Shown here in pieces: positions 1-11,276 of a DNA stretch of 64,000 nt. The notes beneath the pieces are model-generated. The model saw only the letters and a program-made list of their open reading frames with translations, was not told where the DNA came from and made no database searches. Source of the DNA: Streblospio benedicti (Eukaryota; Annelida; Polychaeta; Spionida; Spionidae). The translations under genes and the position numbers were made by a program. Position 1 is the stretch's first letter. Every line of letters begins with the position of its first letter. The DNA is taken from the NCBI GenBank assembly GCA_019095985.1, contig CM032661.1, positions 14,931,823 to 14,995,822 of the forward strand. The letters are read 5' to 3'.

Positions 1-334
1 CTGTCTGTCTACCGTTATAAGTCTTATAAAGTAAACATCTAAAGTGACTGTTATACAAGCTCTTTTTGTTTTTCGTTTTCGTTAAGCAAAGATTCTCAAA
101 TGCGAACTACTATTATATGCTATTTTAAAACCTGGTTCTGTCTATAAATAGCACGTAAGTGTACCCTGAATTCTTGATTTGAAACACCAACTATATATGT
201 GTTTCCCTGTCCTTGCGGATATATTTTCAAGCTTCTCTCTCTCTTTCTCCCTTTTCCATCTTAAGCACACATTTTATCAAGCATATTTCTACCATGATAG
301 ACATGATAGACTTAGATGCAGACAGGATTTACAA

Positions 335-505
335 CCCTAAGCTTCCATTTGACTATATCAAGTGGCGCTGGCAGGACTTGAACTCACGACCCCAATGTTC
401 TGAGACCAGAATCATGCCATCATCCCAAGCAGCGAGTTGTTAAAATGTGAACCGTTTTCTCTGCTGGGATAATGGTATCATTCTGATTTCACAAGCACGG
501 GTTGA
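335..505. repeat. tRNA-like foldback repeat, left-edge copy
   Basis: Bases about 340-440 match, on the minus strand, the tRNA-like module seen in several copies at 29.3-30.2 kb (shared words CTCACGACCCCAA, GAGACCAGAAT and CATCCCAAGCAGCG). From about 457 the start of the same module recurs in plus orientation (GCTGGGATAATGGTATCATT), so the copy folds back on itself. The B-box-like GAGTTCAAGTCC suggests tRNA ancestry. It is probably a SINE-derived or foldback element. Confidence 0.6.
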
Positions 506-513
506 ACAAAATG

Positions 514-578
514 ACAATATATAATATAATATAATATAATATAATATAATATAATATAATATAATATAATATATAATA
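514..578. repeat. microsatellite, 5-bp ATAAT unit
   Basis: About twelve near-perfect copies of a five-base TATAA/ATAAT unit. Ordinary simple repeat. Confidence 0.9.
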
Positions 579-868
579 ATCACAACAACAACCAAAAACA
601 AAAACATTACTAGTTACTCAAGATATACGGGACTACTTACTCAAGATATACGTAATATTTGATTTACAGTTTTGAATAAAAAAAAGCCAAGTGCACAGAA
701 GCAAGACATGGATTAACGTAAATCAATGTTGAGGGCATATTTGTTACTCTACACAATTTCCGCTATTATTGACAATCATCTATTGACAATAATTGCATAA
801 TGCAACTTTGTGAATGTAGTTAAATTCATACGTGCAGGCGAGATCAACACGAGTTGGTCCTGTACAAA

Positions 869-982
869 ATGGAAGACTTACATGTACGCAGCACAGTTTT
901 GCATTTATTAGTTTTAACTTTGTTGATGACACATTCAAAGGCGGTTTGCAACTGGAAAGATTTTCAAAACGATGCCACATCA
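869..982 (+). CDS. LRR-PAN gene exon 1: signal peptide
   Basis: Starts at an ATG in AAAATGG context. It encodes 38 residues: a hydrophobic leader ending near SKAVC, then the first N-cap residues. It ends in phase 0 at a GTACGT donor. Confidence 0.7.
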
Positions 983-3900
983 GTACGTATACTACTAAAT
1001 CATTTTATAAACTATGTCACAAGGCATACATTAATATGTAGGTGTCTATTAATAAAATATGAAATACAATGGATATATTTTATTTGCATAAGAGGATTCT
1101 TTTTATTGGAGCATTCTTTTTATTGACATTAGAGGAGTCTTCATTATTTAAATTAACATACACAATATCTACAAATATAAAGTCTGACTTTTTGCTCGGG
1201 TTGATTTTTTTTTTCAGGTTAAAATGGCTGCGTGTAATCTTGTCGCTGTGAACTCATCAGAAATCGTACGGCTTGATGCTGTTGTGAAATTGGACTTGTC
1301 GTATAACTTACTTACAACATTTCCGGTTCGTATGACATATTGTATTAGGCTGATCCACACCTCAAAAGCCTTTAAAAATGTCTACGCATACCTTCACACT
1401 TTCAAGAGAGTTTGTAGGTTTCATATAGCTGGTACCCCCCAAAATGTCGGTGTACAAATAATAACAATGAGCTTCATAAGAAATTTCTTAAAAAAACCCA
1501 AAAAACAGAATGGTTTTTTAAAATAAGCCACCATTGATGTGCTTCCAATTGCAGCTTGATATACAGATTTTAGCATATGAGAATTAATTTACTAAGAACA
1601 ATATTTAAATGAATAGAAATGAAGGAGAGAGGTATTCAAACAGATTTTTAAAACGGTCGGGAAATTGTGAAATGAGAATGGTGAATAAAATAATTAGAAT
1701 GGCCAAGGATTTTGCTGAAACTTGAGAATGGGGTAGGATATATCCCCCTCAGAACATTTTCTACTTTTATATGATATGCAATACCACATTGAATCCTTGC
1801 ATTGAAATATCAACAAGTCAGTAATAAGAATAATACAGACAATAATTTGGGATTAACATAAAAAGTACATGCTGTGGGTTGATAAGTACGTTTGTATATA
1901 TCTGTTATGCCATGATCCAATATCTCAGCTCTATAGTAGGTTAAATATGTCAAAATATGATTCAATTGTTTACCTTTTTTTCTTTTTTTTCCAGAATTTA
2001 ACAAGTGTTGCAAGTACATTAATATCGCTGAATCTCAAATACAATGACATTTCTTACGTTGACTTAACTGTATTCAATGCAGTCTTGAAAAATCTCACAT
2101 ATTTAGACATAGAAGGAAATGAACTGACTACTCTCCCTGAATTAACCTTTATCGAATCACCATTGATTTATCTAAATCTTGCTTCTAATTCTTTGACGGA
2201 AATTAACAGTGACTTTTTGCGTCCTTTGGTGCACCTAGAATCTCTTTCTGTTGCAAGTAACAGGTTGACAACTTTCCCCAATCTAACTTTTCCAAACGCC
2301 ACACTAGTGGAGCTCAGTATGAACTTTAATTACATAGGAAACATCGGTGTTGGACAGTTGCAGCAGTTGTCAGGGTTACGAGAACTAAGTGTAGGCTCAA
2401 CAAAAATGACAGCCTTTCCAGACGTGAGTTCTATTGGCTTGACATTAGAAGTACTAACAGTGTCCAATGTCGTCTGTACATGCATCAATGAGACAATACT
2501 ATCATCACTGACTGTCTTAACTGAGCTGACGATTGAAGATGTACCATTAACTTGCTTTCCAAATATGAGCAGTTCTGGTCAAACACTCAAACAATTGAGT
2601 ATAGTAAACGCCAGTGTGAACGCCTTTAGTGAAGAGTATCTTGAGCCCTTGGTGGTTTTATCTCATTTAGACCTAAGTGGCTGCCCACTGACCACGTTTC
2701 CTAATCTCTCCATATTAGCACCCACGCTTGAAATACTGCATATGAAAAGCGCAAATCTTAGCTACATAGATAGCACACTTTTAAGCGCTTTAGTGAACTT
2801 GACAATCCTTGATTTGAGTTACAACAAGATTGCAACTTTTCCTGAGGGACTGCCCAGTCTACAATCACTTTCCATACAATACAACAAGATTCCAGTGATC
2901 CAGACCAAGCAACTCGTTGACCTGCCAAACTTAATAGAACTGAATGTTGATGGCAATCCACTGGAACATTTCCCCTACGCACCAGGTACGTTTAATATAA
3001 TAGGCCAGTCAACGATCTGTTTAGGTTGGACAAAATTGTAAACAAAGGTTTTTCAACTGATTTCTTCTCTTCATGACCTACTGTTTAAGGTTAAAATCGT
3101 TTATCACTTTTTGCCGTGGGCAAAGTTGTGAAAAATGGCTTTTTTCAAAATGGCCGCCAAAACACCATATTTAACCATTAAACTACTTTCTAGGGCACTG
3201 GGAGGCATACAATGCTATTCATGATTTCTTTCCGTATCAATTATGACGTGGATGAGAGATTGATTTTTACCGAAGTTGCATTAAGATTTCAACATTTTTG
3301 TCATAAACTGTTTTATATTTAGGTGGGTCTTTTCAACTAAAAAACCTTTCCATTCAAAACACAAAAGTCAAGATACTACCAGTGCTTCCAGTTCAGGTAT
3401 GGTACTATTTCTTTACTTTGCTAATATTTTGCAATTTCATATTTGTTCCAAAATCTGACAAATGACAAATAATTAACAGATTAATAATAATAATAATAAT
3501 GTTACATTTCTATAGCGCCTTTTATTACGCTTAAAAGCGCTTACAACCTTAATTAATATGGACACTATAAACATATTGACGATATCAGCTAAATAGATTG
3601 TATATGCATGTATATTTGCATGTGCAAATATCCACATCACCTTAAAATCATTGCCCAAGGGGGGCTGGGTTGCCTTAAAGGTCGGTCGTGAAATTGGTAG
3701 TAATTGAGAAGGGCTTGGCGGGTAAGCGGGGAGAGGTTGGGTGTAAGAACCATACCATGATGGCATTCAATGTTTCATAATCCTTAGCCCACAATGAACT
3801 GTAGTCACCTTATTTTCTATTTTGTACACATCATATTCTAATACAGTCAGTGGTTGGCCTGCAACTCCAGCTGAGGAAGTCTCTAGATTTATGCGCCTGT

Positions 3901-6900
3901 GAGAACGTATGGCTTAAACAAGTACGTTAGTTTTTTATGAGCAATAATGCTGGTATTAGCATTATTGCTGATAAAGATAATGGATAACTCGATTAAATGA
4001 CTACATACTTTGTATCAATGTATAATGTTATAAATGGCAAAATTCACAGATTCTCATCATAGCTGTGCTGCAGTTCAAATTCCACAATTACTGATGCATT
4101 GAAAAAACCCAGCGTCACTTTGAAGTTACTTGAGGAAATCTTCTCTCAATACAATGTGTAAATTGAAGTAAAATCCCTACACTGTGGGTTTTGCCACCTA
4201 GTCACCTTAATAACTCGTAATGTTGGGTAGCTCATTATTTAAAAAAAAACCCCACACACAGTCCTATCAAGTTAGCATTAACTTATTCAATTGTATCATA
4301 TTAGTCAACTAGTACATACATGTACATGCACATGTTTCAGTTTGTATCAGGACTGCATTATATACTTGTTTAGGGATAGAAACACTGGAACAACAAAAGG
4401 ATGTGATGACCTAACCTTTTGTTGGGTGGCAGTGTGTAGCTAGAAAACCTTTGACGATGTTTGAGGCCGTTATCGATGCAAATTTTAATACAATTAGTTC
4501 GATAATTTAGACGAAAATGAGTTTTAACATTCTAATATTAAACACAGTTGTAATAACAATAGTTTTTTTAAATAATTCAATAAAATAGTGATTTAATCGT
4601 AACTAGTATTGCCTATTTGTTTGAATAGAACAAGATCTATAAAAATCAAAGTGATTAGAACAAAAAACGTCCATCCTGTTGAAAGCATTTTAGAATAGCC
4701 GACCTAATGTTTCAAATATTTGAGGTGTCAATTAGACGCAAAATACTATTTAATCACGTATCAGATAAGCAGTAAGCATGGTGTATTAGCTGTTTGTAGA
4801 AACATGTACATAATTTTGTCTGATATTTTGTTGCTGACATACTAAATGATAGGTGAGCTCGAGTGAGTGCTTGCTTTGATGTAATATATAGTTCCTCATA
4901 CGGACCCCTTTTCCCAAAACCTGGATGCGTATATAGATAGATAGCCTGAATCTGCCAGTGGGTAACCACCTTTACTGTGCCATTTTTTCAATGCCACAGT
5001 AAAACCTACATAGTTACTCATGTCTGCAGGCAATAAAAACTGCTCATTTGCATACTTTGGGCTGAAAATTAACCTGTATTCTACTTTTTAAAAATACCTT
5101 GACCAGTACCGGAGTTGGGACGAGATTAGTTTTAATCGATCAATCTAATCAGAATGTGTGTAAATTAGTTTAGTTTTAATTTCAATAAACTTATTATTTT
5201 TAGCTTTGTTCAGTTTAGCCATAAATTTCCATTTTAATCATGATTAGTTGTGATTTTAAAAGATACGCCAAAAGATGTTACCAGATATAGACTACTGGTA
5301 AGGTAACTCATACAGAGCGCGATTTAGAGCAGGAAATGGCCAACTGCTTATCAGTGTAAATGGTCAAAGACCACTATGAGGTAATAGGATCAATGACTTG
5401 CAAGCTCTCTTTGTGTATAGAGCTATAGAAAAGCAACATCCTGTGAGCTTTAATTCTGATGGCTTTACTTATGATAAAATAATTAGTTTCCATTGTCCAT
5501 ACAAAAAGCAGTTTCTTTGATTCTACCTTAAAATAGATTGCTTACCATTTTTGATTCAGTAAAATGATGGTAGATTGTGTGTTTTGATTTTATGATCTAC
5601 TGCTTATCAAAGAGATATTGCTTACTTCAGCCGAGTAGGAAATTTTAGTGTTGTGTTCTTATATGCTGTGGTGTTTCAATGCTTTTGATAAATTGAAAAC
5701 AATGCTTTCAGAAAGAAAGCCTTTGTTTCACCTGTATATAACCATTATATATATTCAGAACTCTTTATTTGAAGAATGCAATAAATTATATGTATATTTA
5801 CACCAAAATGAAATAGTTAAAATAAAAAAGAAAAGTTATTTCATTACGTGAATCCTTCATCTGCAAAATTTAGTTTAGTTTTAGTTAATCAAGTGATCAT
5901 TTAATTTAGTCTAGTTTAATCATAACATTTCCCCAAGTCACTTTAGTTTAGTTTAATAATGAAAATTGTCATTTAATTCAGTTTAGTTTTAATAAAAAAA
6001 TCTCGTCGACCCAACTCTGAGTACAGAACAAAGGGATGTGATGACCTAACATTTGGTAAGGTGGCAGTGTATAGCTAGAAAATCTCTTCGCTGACGATCT
6101 TAGGGCCGTTATGGATGCTAATTTTAATACAATTAATTCAATAACATAGACAAAAATATGTTTAAACATTCTAATGTCAAATACACGTGTAATAAGAACA
6201 ATACGTGTTTTTTTATTACGTTAATAAGATATTGATTTGATGGTGAGTAGTATTGACTATTAGTATTAGTAGAAAATGATTAATAAATGTCATAGTGATT
6301 AAAAAAGATTAGTTATAATATGTTCTTTAAATATATACAGTAGTAATATATGCACCAATCTTAGAATATTTGAGGTGTCAAATAGACGCTTTTAACAATG
6401 ACCACTCAAAACACTACATGCTCATCTTACCACGTGCACTAGATACAGGACGTTATAGTCACGTACGATGACGTTATGTGTGGGGGTGTCTCCTGGACCA
6501 ACGACAGTCTGGCTGCCGTGATGGGGGCCGTCTGCCACACCCACAGGCGAAGTAGGTCCAATTCTATTTTAATCATATATTTGTTTATTCATTTTATTTT
6601 ATCTCATTTTATTTTATTCTGTTTTATTTTATGTATTTGTATTGCTTTTTGTTGGGGTCGAATGGGGCGGACACTGTTGTAATTAAGGAAGTGGGATATG
6701 GGTGAATCCACCATTATTTCTCATTAACAGTAGGACAACATGAATAAAGCATGTATGGTGACACACAATTCACACAGGACCCTGTTTTAGTTACAATGAC
6801 TTACAAGTATATCTCTAAAATAATAATGGTTGTCTACCGCAGTTTCCCATGTCAAACATTATAGAATGAGAGAAATGGTGACAAGGACTTACTTACTGAC

Positions 6901-7116
6901 TGTAAGTCATGCCTATAGAATAACCACATGCATGTAGCAAGAAGGTAGCCTGCGTGGCTATTTTTCAGGAGTCGAGATGTTGACGTTCAAAAGGTCGCCC
7001 ACCCCTCCCTTGCCACTGAGCTCAGCCATCATGCAATCCTACCAGCCGGCCAAGCCCAGGTCAGAGTGCATTGTCACGTGCCTGTCCATGACCGGCTGTG
7101 TGGGCTTCGTGTACAG
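869..7116 (+). CDS. LRR-PAN extracellular protein (seven exons, 3' end not found)
   Basis: Reconstructed coding exons: 869-982, 1218-1325, 1995-2985, 3323-3396, 3847-3921, 6449-6551 and 6969-7116. All have GT-AG borders and the phases match at every junction. The product has a signal peptide (LLVLTLLMTHSKAVC), a short N-cap, about 14 leucine-rich repeats of the LxxLxLxxN type, an LRR C-cap (CAC..W..C..C) and the first half of a PAN/Apple-like domain (SECIVTCLSMTGCVGFVY). LRR and PAN modules are extracellular binding modules, so a secreted or cell-surface recognition role is inferred. The exact family is not recognised. The last exon found ends in phase 2 and no continuation could be placed, so the PAN domain is incomplete here. 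Gene structure is confident; name and ligand are unknown. Confidence 0.8.
1218..1325 (+). CDS. LRR-PAN gene exon 2: N-cap and first LRR
   Basis: Follows a long T-tract and CAG acceptor. It encodes 36 residues including VVKLDLSYNLLTTFP, a clear LRR core, in phase 0. The donor GTTCGT is slightly weak. Confidence 0.7.
1995..2985 (+). CDS. LRR-PAN gene exon 3: leucine-rich-repeat array
   Basis: A long exon after a T-rich tract and CCAG acceptor, about 330 residues of repeats of roughly 24 residues (for example LTYLDIEGNELTTLP, LTILDLSYNKIATFP, LIELNVDGNPLEHFP). Many NxT/S sites (NLT, NAT, NET, NMS, NAS, NLS) suggest glycosylation. Some repeats carry Cys (VVCTCINET). It ends in phase 1 before GTACGT. 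Confidence 0.9.
3323..3396 (+). CDS. LRR-PAN gene exon 4: one LRR
   Basis: AG acceptor at 3321-3322 and GTATGG donor. It encodes FQLKNLSIQNTKVKILPVL, another LRR, and joins exon 3 in phase 1. Confidence 0.7.
3484..3501. repeat. short (AAT)n microsatellite
   Basis: Six AAT/TAA units inside an intron of the LRR gene. Confidence 0.7.
3847..3921 (+). CDS. LRR-PAN gene exon 5: start of LRR C-cap
   Basis: ACAG acceptor, 25 residues in phase 0, ending DLCACENVWLKQ, the CxC..W part of an LRRCT module. Donor is GTACGT. Confidence 0.7.
4388..4745 (+). repeat. direct repeat, left copy (about 360 bp)
   Basis: Aligns end to end with 6025-6393 (shared words GGATGTGATGACCTAAC, GGTGGCAGTGT, GTAGCTAGAAAA, GAGGTGTCAA.TAGACGC). 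Diverged by substitutions and small indels. A shorter, reverse-oriented relative is near 23300 (TTAGGTCGTCACATCACTTTG), so it is a dispersed repeat, not just a local duplication. It lies in an intron of the LRR gene. Confidence 0.7.
5112..6017. mobile_element. Foldback/MITE-like element with GAGTTGGG...CGAGATT ends
   Basis: The left end GAGTTGGGACGAGATTAG and the reverse complement of the right end GAGTTGGGTCGACGAGATT are inverted repeats. Both subterminal regions are filled with irregular TTTAGTTTTAATT words in opposite orientation, so the arms can pair over a long stretch. No coding region is seen. It lies between two diverged direct repeats. Confidence 0.65.
6025..6393 (+). repeat. direct repeat, right copy (about 365 bp)
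   Basis: Partner of 4388-4745 in the same orientation, starting 8 bp after the foldback element. See that entry for shared words. Confidence 0.7.
6449..6551 (+). CDS. LRR-PAN gene exon 6: rest of LRR C-cap
   Basis: The ATACAG acceptor gives phase 0 continuity with exon 5. The exon supplies the remaining C-cap cysteines (DVMCGGVSW, AVMGAVC). It ends in phase 1 at GTAGGT. It is about 2.5 kb from exon 5; the intron holds a repeat pair and an inverted-repeat element. Confidence 0.6.
6969..7116 (+). CDS. LRR-PAN gene exon 7: first half of a PAN/Apple domain
   Basis: The TTTTTCAG acceptor and phase 1 match exon 6. A proline-rich linker is followed by SECIVTCLSMTGCVGFVY, a typical PAN/Apple N-terminal pattern (C...C....C..F.Y). 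It ends in phase 2 at GTAGGA. The missing second half of the domain should be in a downstream exon. Confidence 0.65.
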
Positions 7117-7249
7117 GTAGGAAGCACAGTTTTTGGATGTAGATGTTCATTGTCGCTAGTTCTAAAAACACCCCGGAGTTGCAATTGTAGTTGTAGGCCT
7201 GGCTGAAAATTTGCCCATCGCACCACTGGCCGCACGATTTGTGTCTGTC

Positions 7250-7283
7250 CATCGTGTGGAAAAGGATTGCCTTTTCCACGATG
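7250..7283. repeat. strong hairpin
   Basis: CATCGTGTGGAAAAGG followed by a four-base loop and CCTTTTCCACGATG: fourteen pairs, with one two-base bulge. Confidence 0.8.
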
Positions 7284-7505
7284 TAGACCAAATATCTTTT
7301 ATTCAATGGCTGACACCAGTAAATTTATATGAAAGCCAGAGCATCGGCATTAAAAATAGTTGATGGCACACCTTTATGCCTAGGGCACACTCCACCGCAA
7401 GGTGGGTACAGCCAGTCCACGACCAAAAACACAAGGAGATCGTAACGATCCGTGAGTGTGCAGTGCTGCAAACGTAGGTTTTTTTTAAAGCAGTACGATG
7501 GCCGC

Positions 7506-7537
7506 AGAAGAGGTTTAGAATGCCAAACTTCCTCTAC
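7506..7537. repeat. imperfect palindrome, related to 25964-25997
   Basis: AGAGGTTTAGAATGCCAAAC followed by TTCCTCT; it shares CCAAACTTCCTCTAC with the palindrome at 25964-25997. The adjacent sequence (CTGCTT..AAA..GCA.TGC) is also similar on the opposite strand, so both look like copies of one hairpin-bearing repeat. Confidence 0.55.
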
Positions 7538-8702
7538 GATCACCCTACGTCATGGTCTGACGGAGGCTGTACGGAGACCTTGCGGTAATCGTGGTATATT
7601 CACAGAATATTTAGCCGCACATTGTCAGTACCGGTACAGTGCTGGCGTAGTGCATTCTCTGTACCATGCACGTACGAATGCCGCGCTTTAGTAATCAGAC
7701 CGTGCATAGAGCACAAGTTATGCGTGAGTACAACGCACACTCTATGCATGTTGATTTCACGGCCCCCACAACAAAACCATTCCCAGTGCTGATGCACTCC
7801 TAACGCATGGAGCCCGTGCCGATGTGCCCACAACTGTCCTCTTGTCACTCCGTGCGGAAAACGTTGTAGACGCCGCAGACCTCAAAGCGTCTTGCTGCGA
7901 ACATGCCCGCAAGGTGGAATGTGCCCCTCGCTTTACTTAACCCCGCCAATGCGACCAATTAAGTATAGTTTTTTTTCTTCAAAAATTTACCACTGCTGTA
8001 CTCGACAGATTTCTTTTCTTTTTCTTTGTTTCTTTTGCGGGATATCAGACAACAAGTAAACCTCGCACATTGCTTACTTTGTGTTCATCACGAGAAACGT
8101 CTTACTGCTAAACAACCTCCCAATCAAGGCTTCTTCCACGGAAAGGAGAAATTCGTCAGTATCGCTGAAAGAGGACGTTATGTTTGTTTATGTTGAATGT
8201 TGACTGTAAATGCATTGTTTGCTAAGTGTCTATTCTCCCGTTCTTGTCAAATGTTTTCTTCCTGTGTTTTCTTCCTGTATTGATAGTTCATGGGAGTAAA
8301 TATGCGGAAAATGAAAATCTATTTATGTCCCCTCTTACCGGTATTGATTGTCTTTATTACCACTATGGTTTCTATTTCTGGCTTGTCGTTTGTTGGTATT
8401 AACACGTGCATGAAAATCGGTATTATAAAAGAGGTCGTATGTGGAAAGTATTGAAAATCTGGAAAACGTCATGCCCGCGATTGGGTAAGGAAAAATCCTC
8501 ACCATTGCACAATGGCATGAGTTCAGATCTAGGGTTTTGCGCCCATTACAACCTGGGAATGGGTATTAGACACGTTCGTTTGCAGGACTTGTGCTTTCCA
8601 TTTGCATGCATTTTGATACAAGAGTTTACTATGTGCAAGTTCCACCACCAGCATTCTGTAAACTCTGCTAACTACACGACGATCCATACCCTTGACATGG
8701 AC

Positions 8703-9104
8703 TTAGGACCATTCAGTATTTATGACAGAGTGGGGTAGGAAGATTTTCCAAAAATGCTGTGAAAAAATTAATAGCCCCCTCAAATCTCTGTGAATAAATA
8801 GTAACCCCCCTCAATGTCCTGTGATAGAAATGACCCCCCCCCCCCTAACAGTTAACACAATGATTGTCAGAGTTAACCCAGATCCGATTTGATGGATATC
8901 CAATCCATTATATAAAAACAGGAAATTTTAGTACAGAATCTCTAAAAATAGGGGTAAATTTTCTGTGAAAAAAATGATAGCCCCCCCCCCCTCAAAAGTG
9001 TGTGAAAAAATGATAGCCCCCCCCTCCAAACATTGTGACAAAAGTTCATGGCCCGCCCTAGAATCATCCTACCCCACCCTGTGTAAATTCTGAATGGTCC
9101 CTTA
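8703..9104. mobile_element. MITE-like element with internal poly-C tandem units (copy 1)
   Basis: About 40-bp inverted ends: GGACCATTCAGTATTTATG... on the left and CTGAATGGTCC on the right, each followed inward by TGGGGTAGGA or its complement. TTA flanks both sides. Inside are two clusters, each of three degenerate units of about 30 bp built as TGTGA(A)nTGATAG(C)n. No protein. It is probably a non-autonomous DNA transposon. Confidence 0.75.
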
Positions 9105-9264
9105 TTGCGGTAGAAAGCTGGAACTGGTGATTGCAGCACTAAGATAAAACATTAGAAATAAAAAACAATCTCTTTCCATTGAAAATCTGCCGTACACGCC
9201 ATCGTCTAAACATTGTGTTTAAGGTATTTAATCATAAACATATAAGGGTCCGGTCAGTCGCAAG

Positions 9265-9265
<1 letters not shown>

Positions 9266-9306
<41 letters not shown>
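9266..9306. repeat. (TG)n microsatellite
   Basis: About twenty TG units, just inside the left end of the element starting at 9243. Confidence 0.9.
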
Positions 9307-9309
<3 letters not shown>

Positions 9310-9615
9310 TGGGGTGGTGTTGTACTTTTGACCAGGGGGGGGGGGTCACACTTTTGGGGGGTGAGGTCATACTTTCGAAATGCTGTTTTTTGTTTCATTA
9401 TTTATCTATAGGATGAGATACAATCAGACAAAAACTCACAAAATGCTACAAATTTTATAGATATTACTACTTTCAACAGAATTAGAAATTGTCTTAAATA
9501 TTGAACAGTTTTCTTGTCTTCCAATGTCCTTGAATCCTGCCATATCTACTCAGGGTTGTGTTTGTCACAACCTCATAATCACGACTAGTATCTTCAGTGG
9601 CTTCTTCAAGCTCAT

Positions 9616-9882
9616 ATGTATGATGTACCAGCATTAGTAGTTGCAATAGAGGCTGGTATGTTTGAGCATGAAATCGTATGCCTTACACTAGATTACCTTT
9701 CATCAACTTATTACAAAAATTATGATGAAGCATATGAGTCATTTTATGACATTTTAGAGGAGAATGAAGCTACACAACCCAATGAGAACAATGAACCTGA
9801 ACATAATCAGGCAGATGGCTCAGAAAATATTGTTGATGGTATTGCTGGTGACGAACATAACAACGAATGTCTTGTAATGTAA
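9616..9882 (+). CDS. small acidic open frame inside an inverted-repeat element
   Basis: An 88-residue frame (VPALVVAIEAGMFEHEIVC... then a tail rich in E, N, D and Q). An in-frame stop lies about 30 bases upstream of the ATG. A possible AATAAA follows at about 9911. The sequence is non-repetitive and more protein-like than the flanks, but no family is recognised. It may be the end of a decayed element-encoded protein or a chance frame. Confidence 0.3.
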   Translation: MYDVPALVVAIEAGMFEHEIVCLTLDYLSSTYYKNYDEAYESFYDILEENEATQPNENNEPEHNQADGSENIVDGIAGDEHNNECLVM

Positions 9883-10194
9883 ATATAAATGGACATTGGA
9901 TACTGCTTGCAATAAAACAATTTTACATTTGTATACATTTTTGTTTTTTCCCTTTTTTCACGGTGTTTCATCATCTTAGCCATGAATGCAACAGAATGTG
10001 ATTGCTGGGGGAGGGTGTGTGTGTGTGTGTGTGTCAAGGTTTTCAATCTTGGTGTAGGGCCTACTGGCGGGTGGGTGGGTCAAGGTTTACGTTTGCAAAT
10101 GGTTGGGGGTGGGGGTGGGGGTCATAGTTGTGATTTTTGTATGAAAAAGAAATCCATCTGACCCCCCACGGACTTGCAACTGACTGGCCCCTAA

Positions 10195-11276
10195 TATTAA
10201 GCTTCTTAAACAAATGTGGATGTGCCATTGCAACTTGTATTGTCCTCTATAAACAGTCAGCAAATTAGAACTGAAGGAATCAGATACTTTACATAATATT
10301 AAAAACTTACATTGCCGATTAACGGTTTTGTCGGTAGATATACTTCTATTTAGGGATGATGTACATTTTGTCACACTCCGCAAACAAACATGTAACAGTG
10401 TTCTCTTTTTCTTGACCCCCTCCTACCCCCCAAAATGGAAATACTAGAGGTGTGACATCGAATGATTGAAGAATATCTACACGTTTATTCAATTATTAAT
10501 GACATATGCCTTAAAACAATATTATATATTATACGAGGAATATAAATCAAAATGATATTATTCAAGTGTGAACACTGAATACTGCATGCTGTGTACCTTT
10601 TCAATCATTGTTACATTTGAATAATAAATAGTGAACTTCTGAAGTTTAGGGGGCATGACTGTGCTAAAAAAATACTTAGACCCACAAAAAAGTGGAATAA
10701 CAGAAACTTGACCGAAACCCTGGCCCCCCTAACTTTGCTGGGACCATTGTGTTTACTAGTAATAGATCTGGGACACTTTTTATACCTAATATAGGTGCAT
10801 GTCCGTTTTTACAAGCCCCCGCCCAAGTGGTGGTGATAGCTATATTAGGCAAGAATGTCTAAATTTGTGATTTTACTCAGGTTATTCGAATACTTGGTGA
10901 AATGAAGGGCCAAAAGCTTAAATTGATAAGAATTTTATGTGAAGAACTCAGTTTGCAGGTAAAGAAAGAAATCTTATTTTTTATGAACAGGTTTATTTAC
11001 TCAAAATCAAATTTTACATTTCAGAATGCACTACATATTGTTTAAAAAATGTTTGTCATATTATATGAAGTTAATATCTCAAAATTTGTTACGTATACAA
11101 TTTAGACATGAGTTACATCAAAATCAATAAAATTAGAATTTAGAAAAATACAAAGAAGTAGAATAAAATAAAAAATAACTTAGAATTTAGAAAAATACAA
11201 GGAAGTTAAAAATATAAAAAAAAACTCAGTATGAAAGTCCTTTTCAGTCATCTGTTACGCTCATCTAATGCCAGAC
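10195..11276. other. no gene seen
   Basis: AT-rich DNA with short poly-C tracts (about 10417 and 10725) like those in the neighbouring elements, but no inverted ends were found. No exon-like sequence. AAATAAAA-type runs at 11120-11220 are low complexity. Confidence 0.5.

Larger units (their letters stand above)
7117..8702. other. gene-less stretch with a GC/CpG-richer hairpin block
   Basis: No exon could be supported. From about 7140 to 7940 the sequence is clearly richer in G, C and CpG than its AT-rich neighbours and has two strong hairpins (7250-7283 and 7506-7537). Part of it resembles 25.9-26.1 kb, so it is probably a repeat copy. From 7950 to 8702 the sequence is ordinary AT-rich DNA. 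Confidence 0.5.
9243..10194. mobile_element. Inverted-repeat element with poly-G units (copy 2 of the architecture)
   Basis: The left end TAAGGGTCCGGTCAGTCGCA matches the reverse complement of the right end TTAGGGGCCAGTCAGTTGCA. Just inside each end are (TG)n and runs such as GGGGGGGTCACACTTTTGGG. The centre carries a small open frame at 9616-9882. End sequence and poly-G/C units resemble the elements at 8.7 and 15.9 kb. Confidence 0.7.

Noticed and set aside
4388-6393. A short LTR-type element bounded by the 360-bp direct repeats
   Set aside because: No primer-binding or polypurine features were seen, no target duplication, and a lone reversed fragment exists elsewhere. Kept only as repeats.
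8406-8738. 110-residue frame as the missing PAN exon of the LRR gene
   Set aside because: The possible CAG acceptor near 8584 gives a stop in the phase required by exon 7, and the frame runs into an inverted-repeat element.
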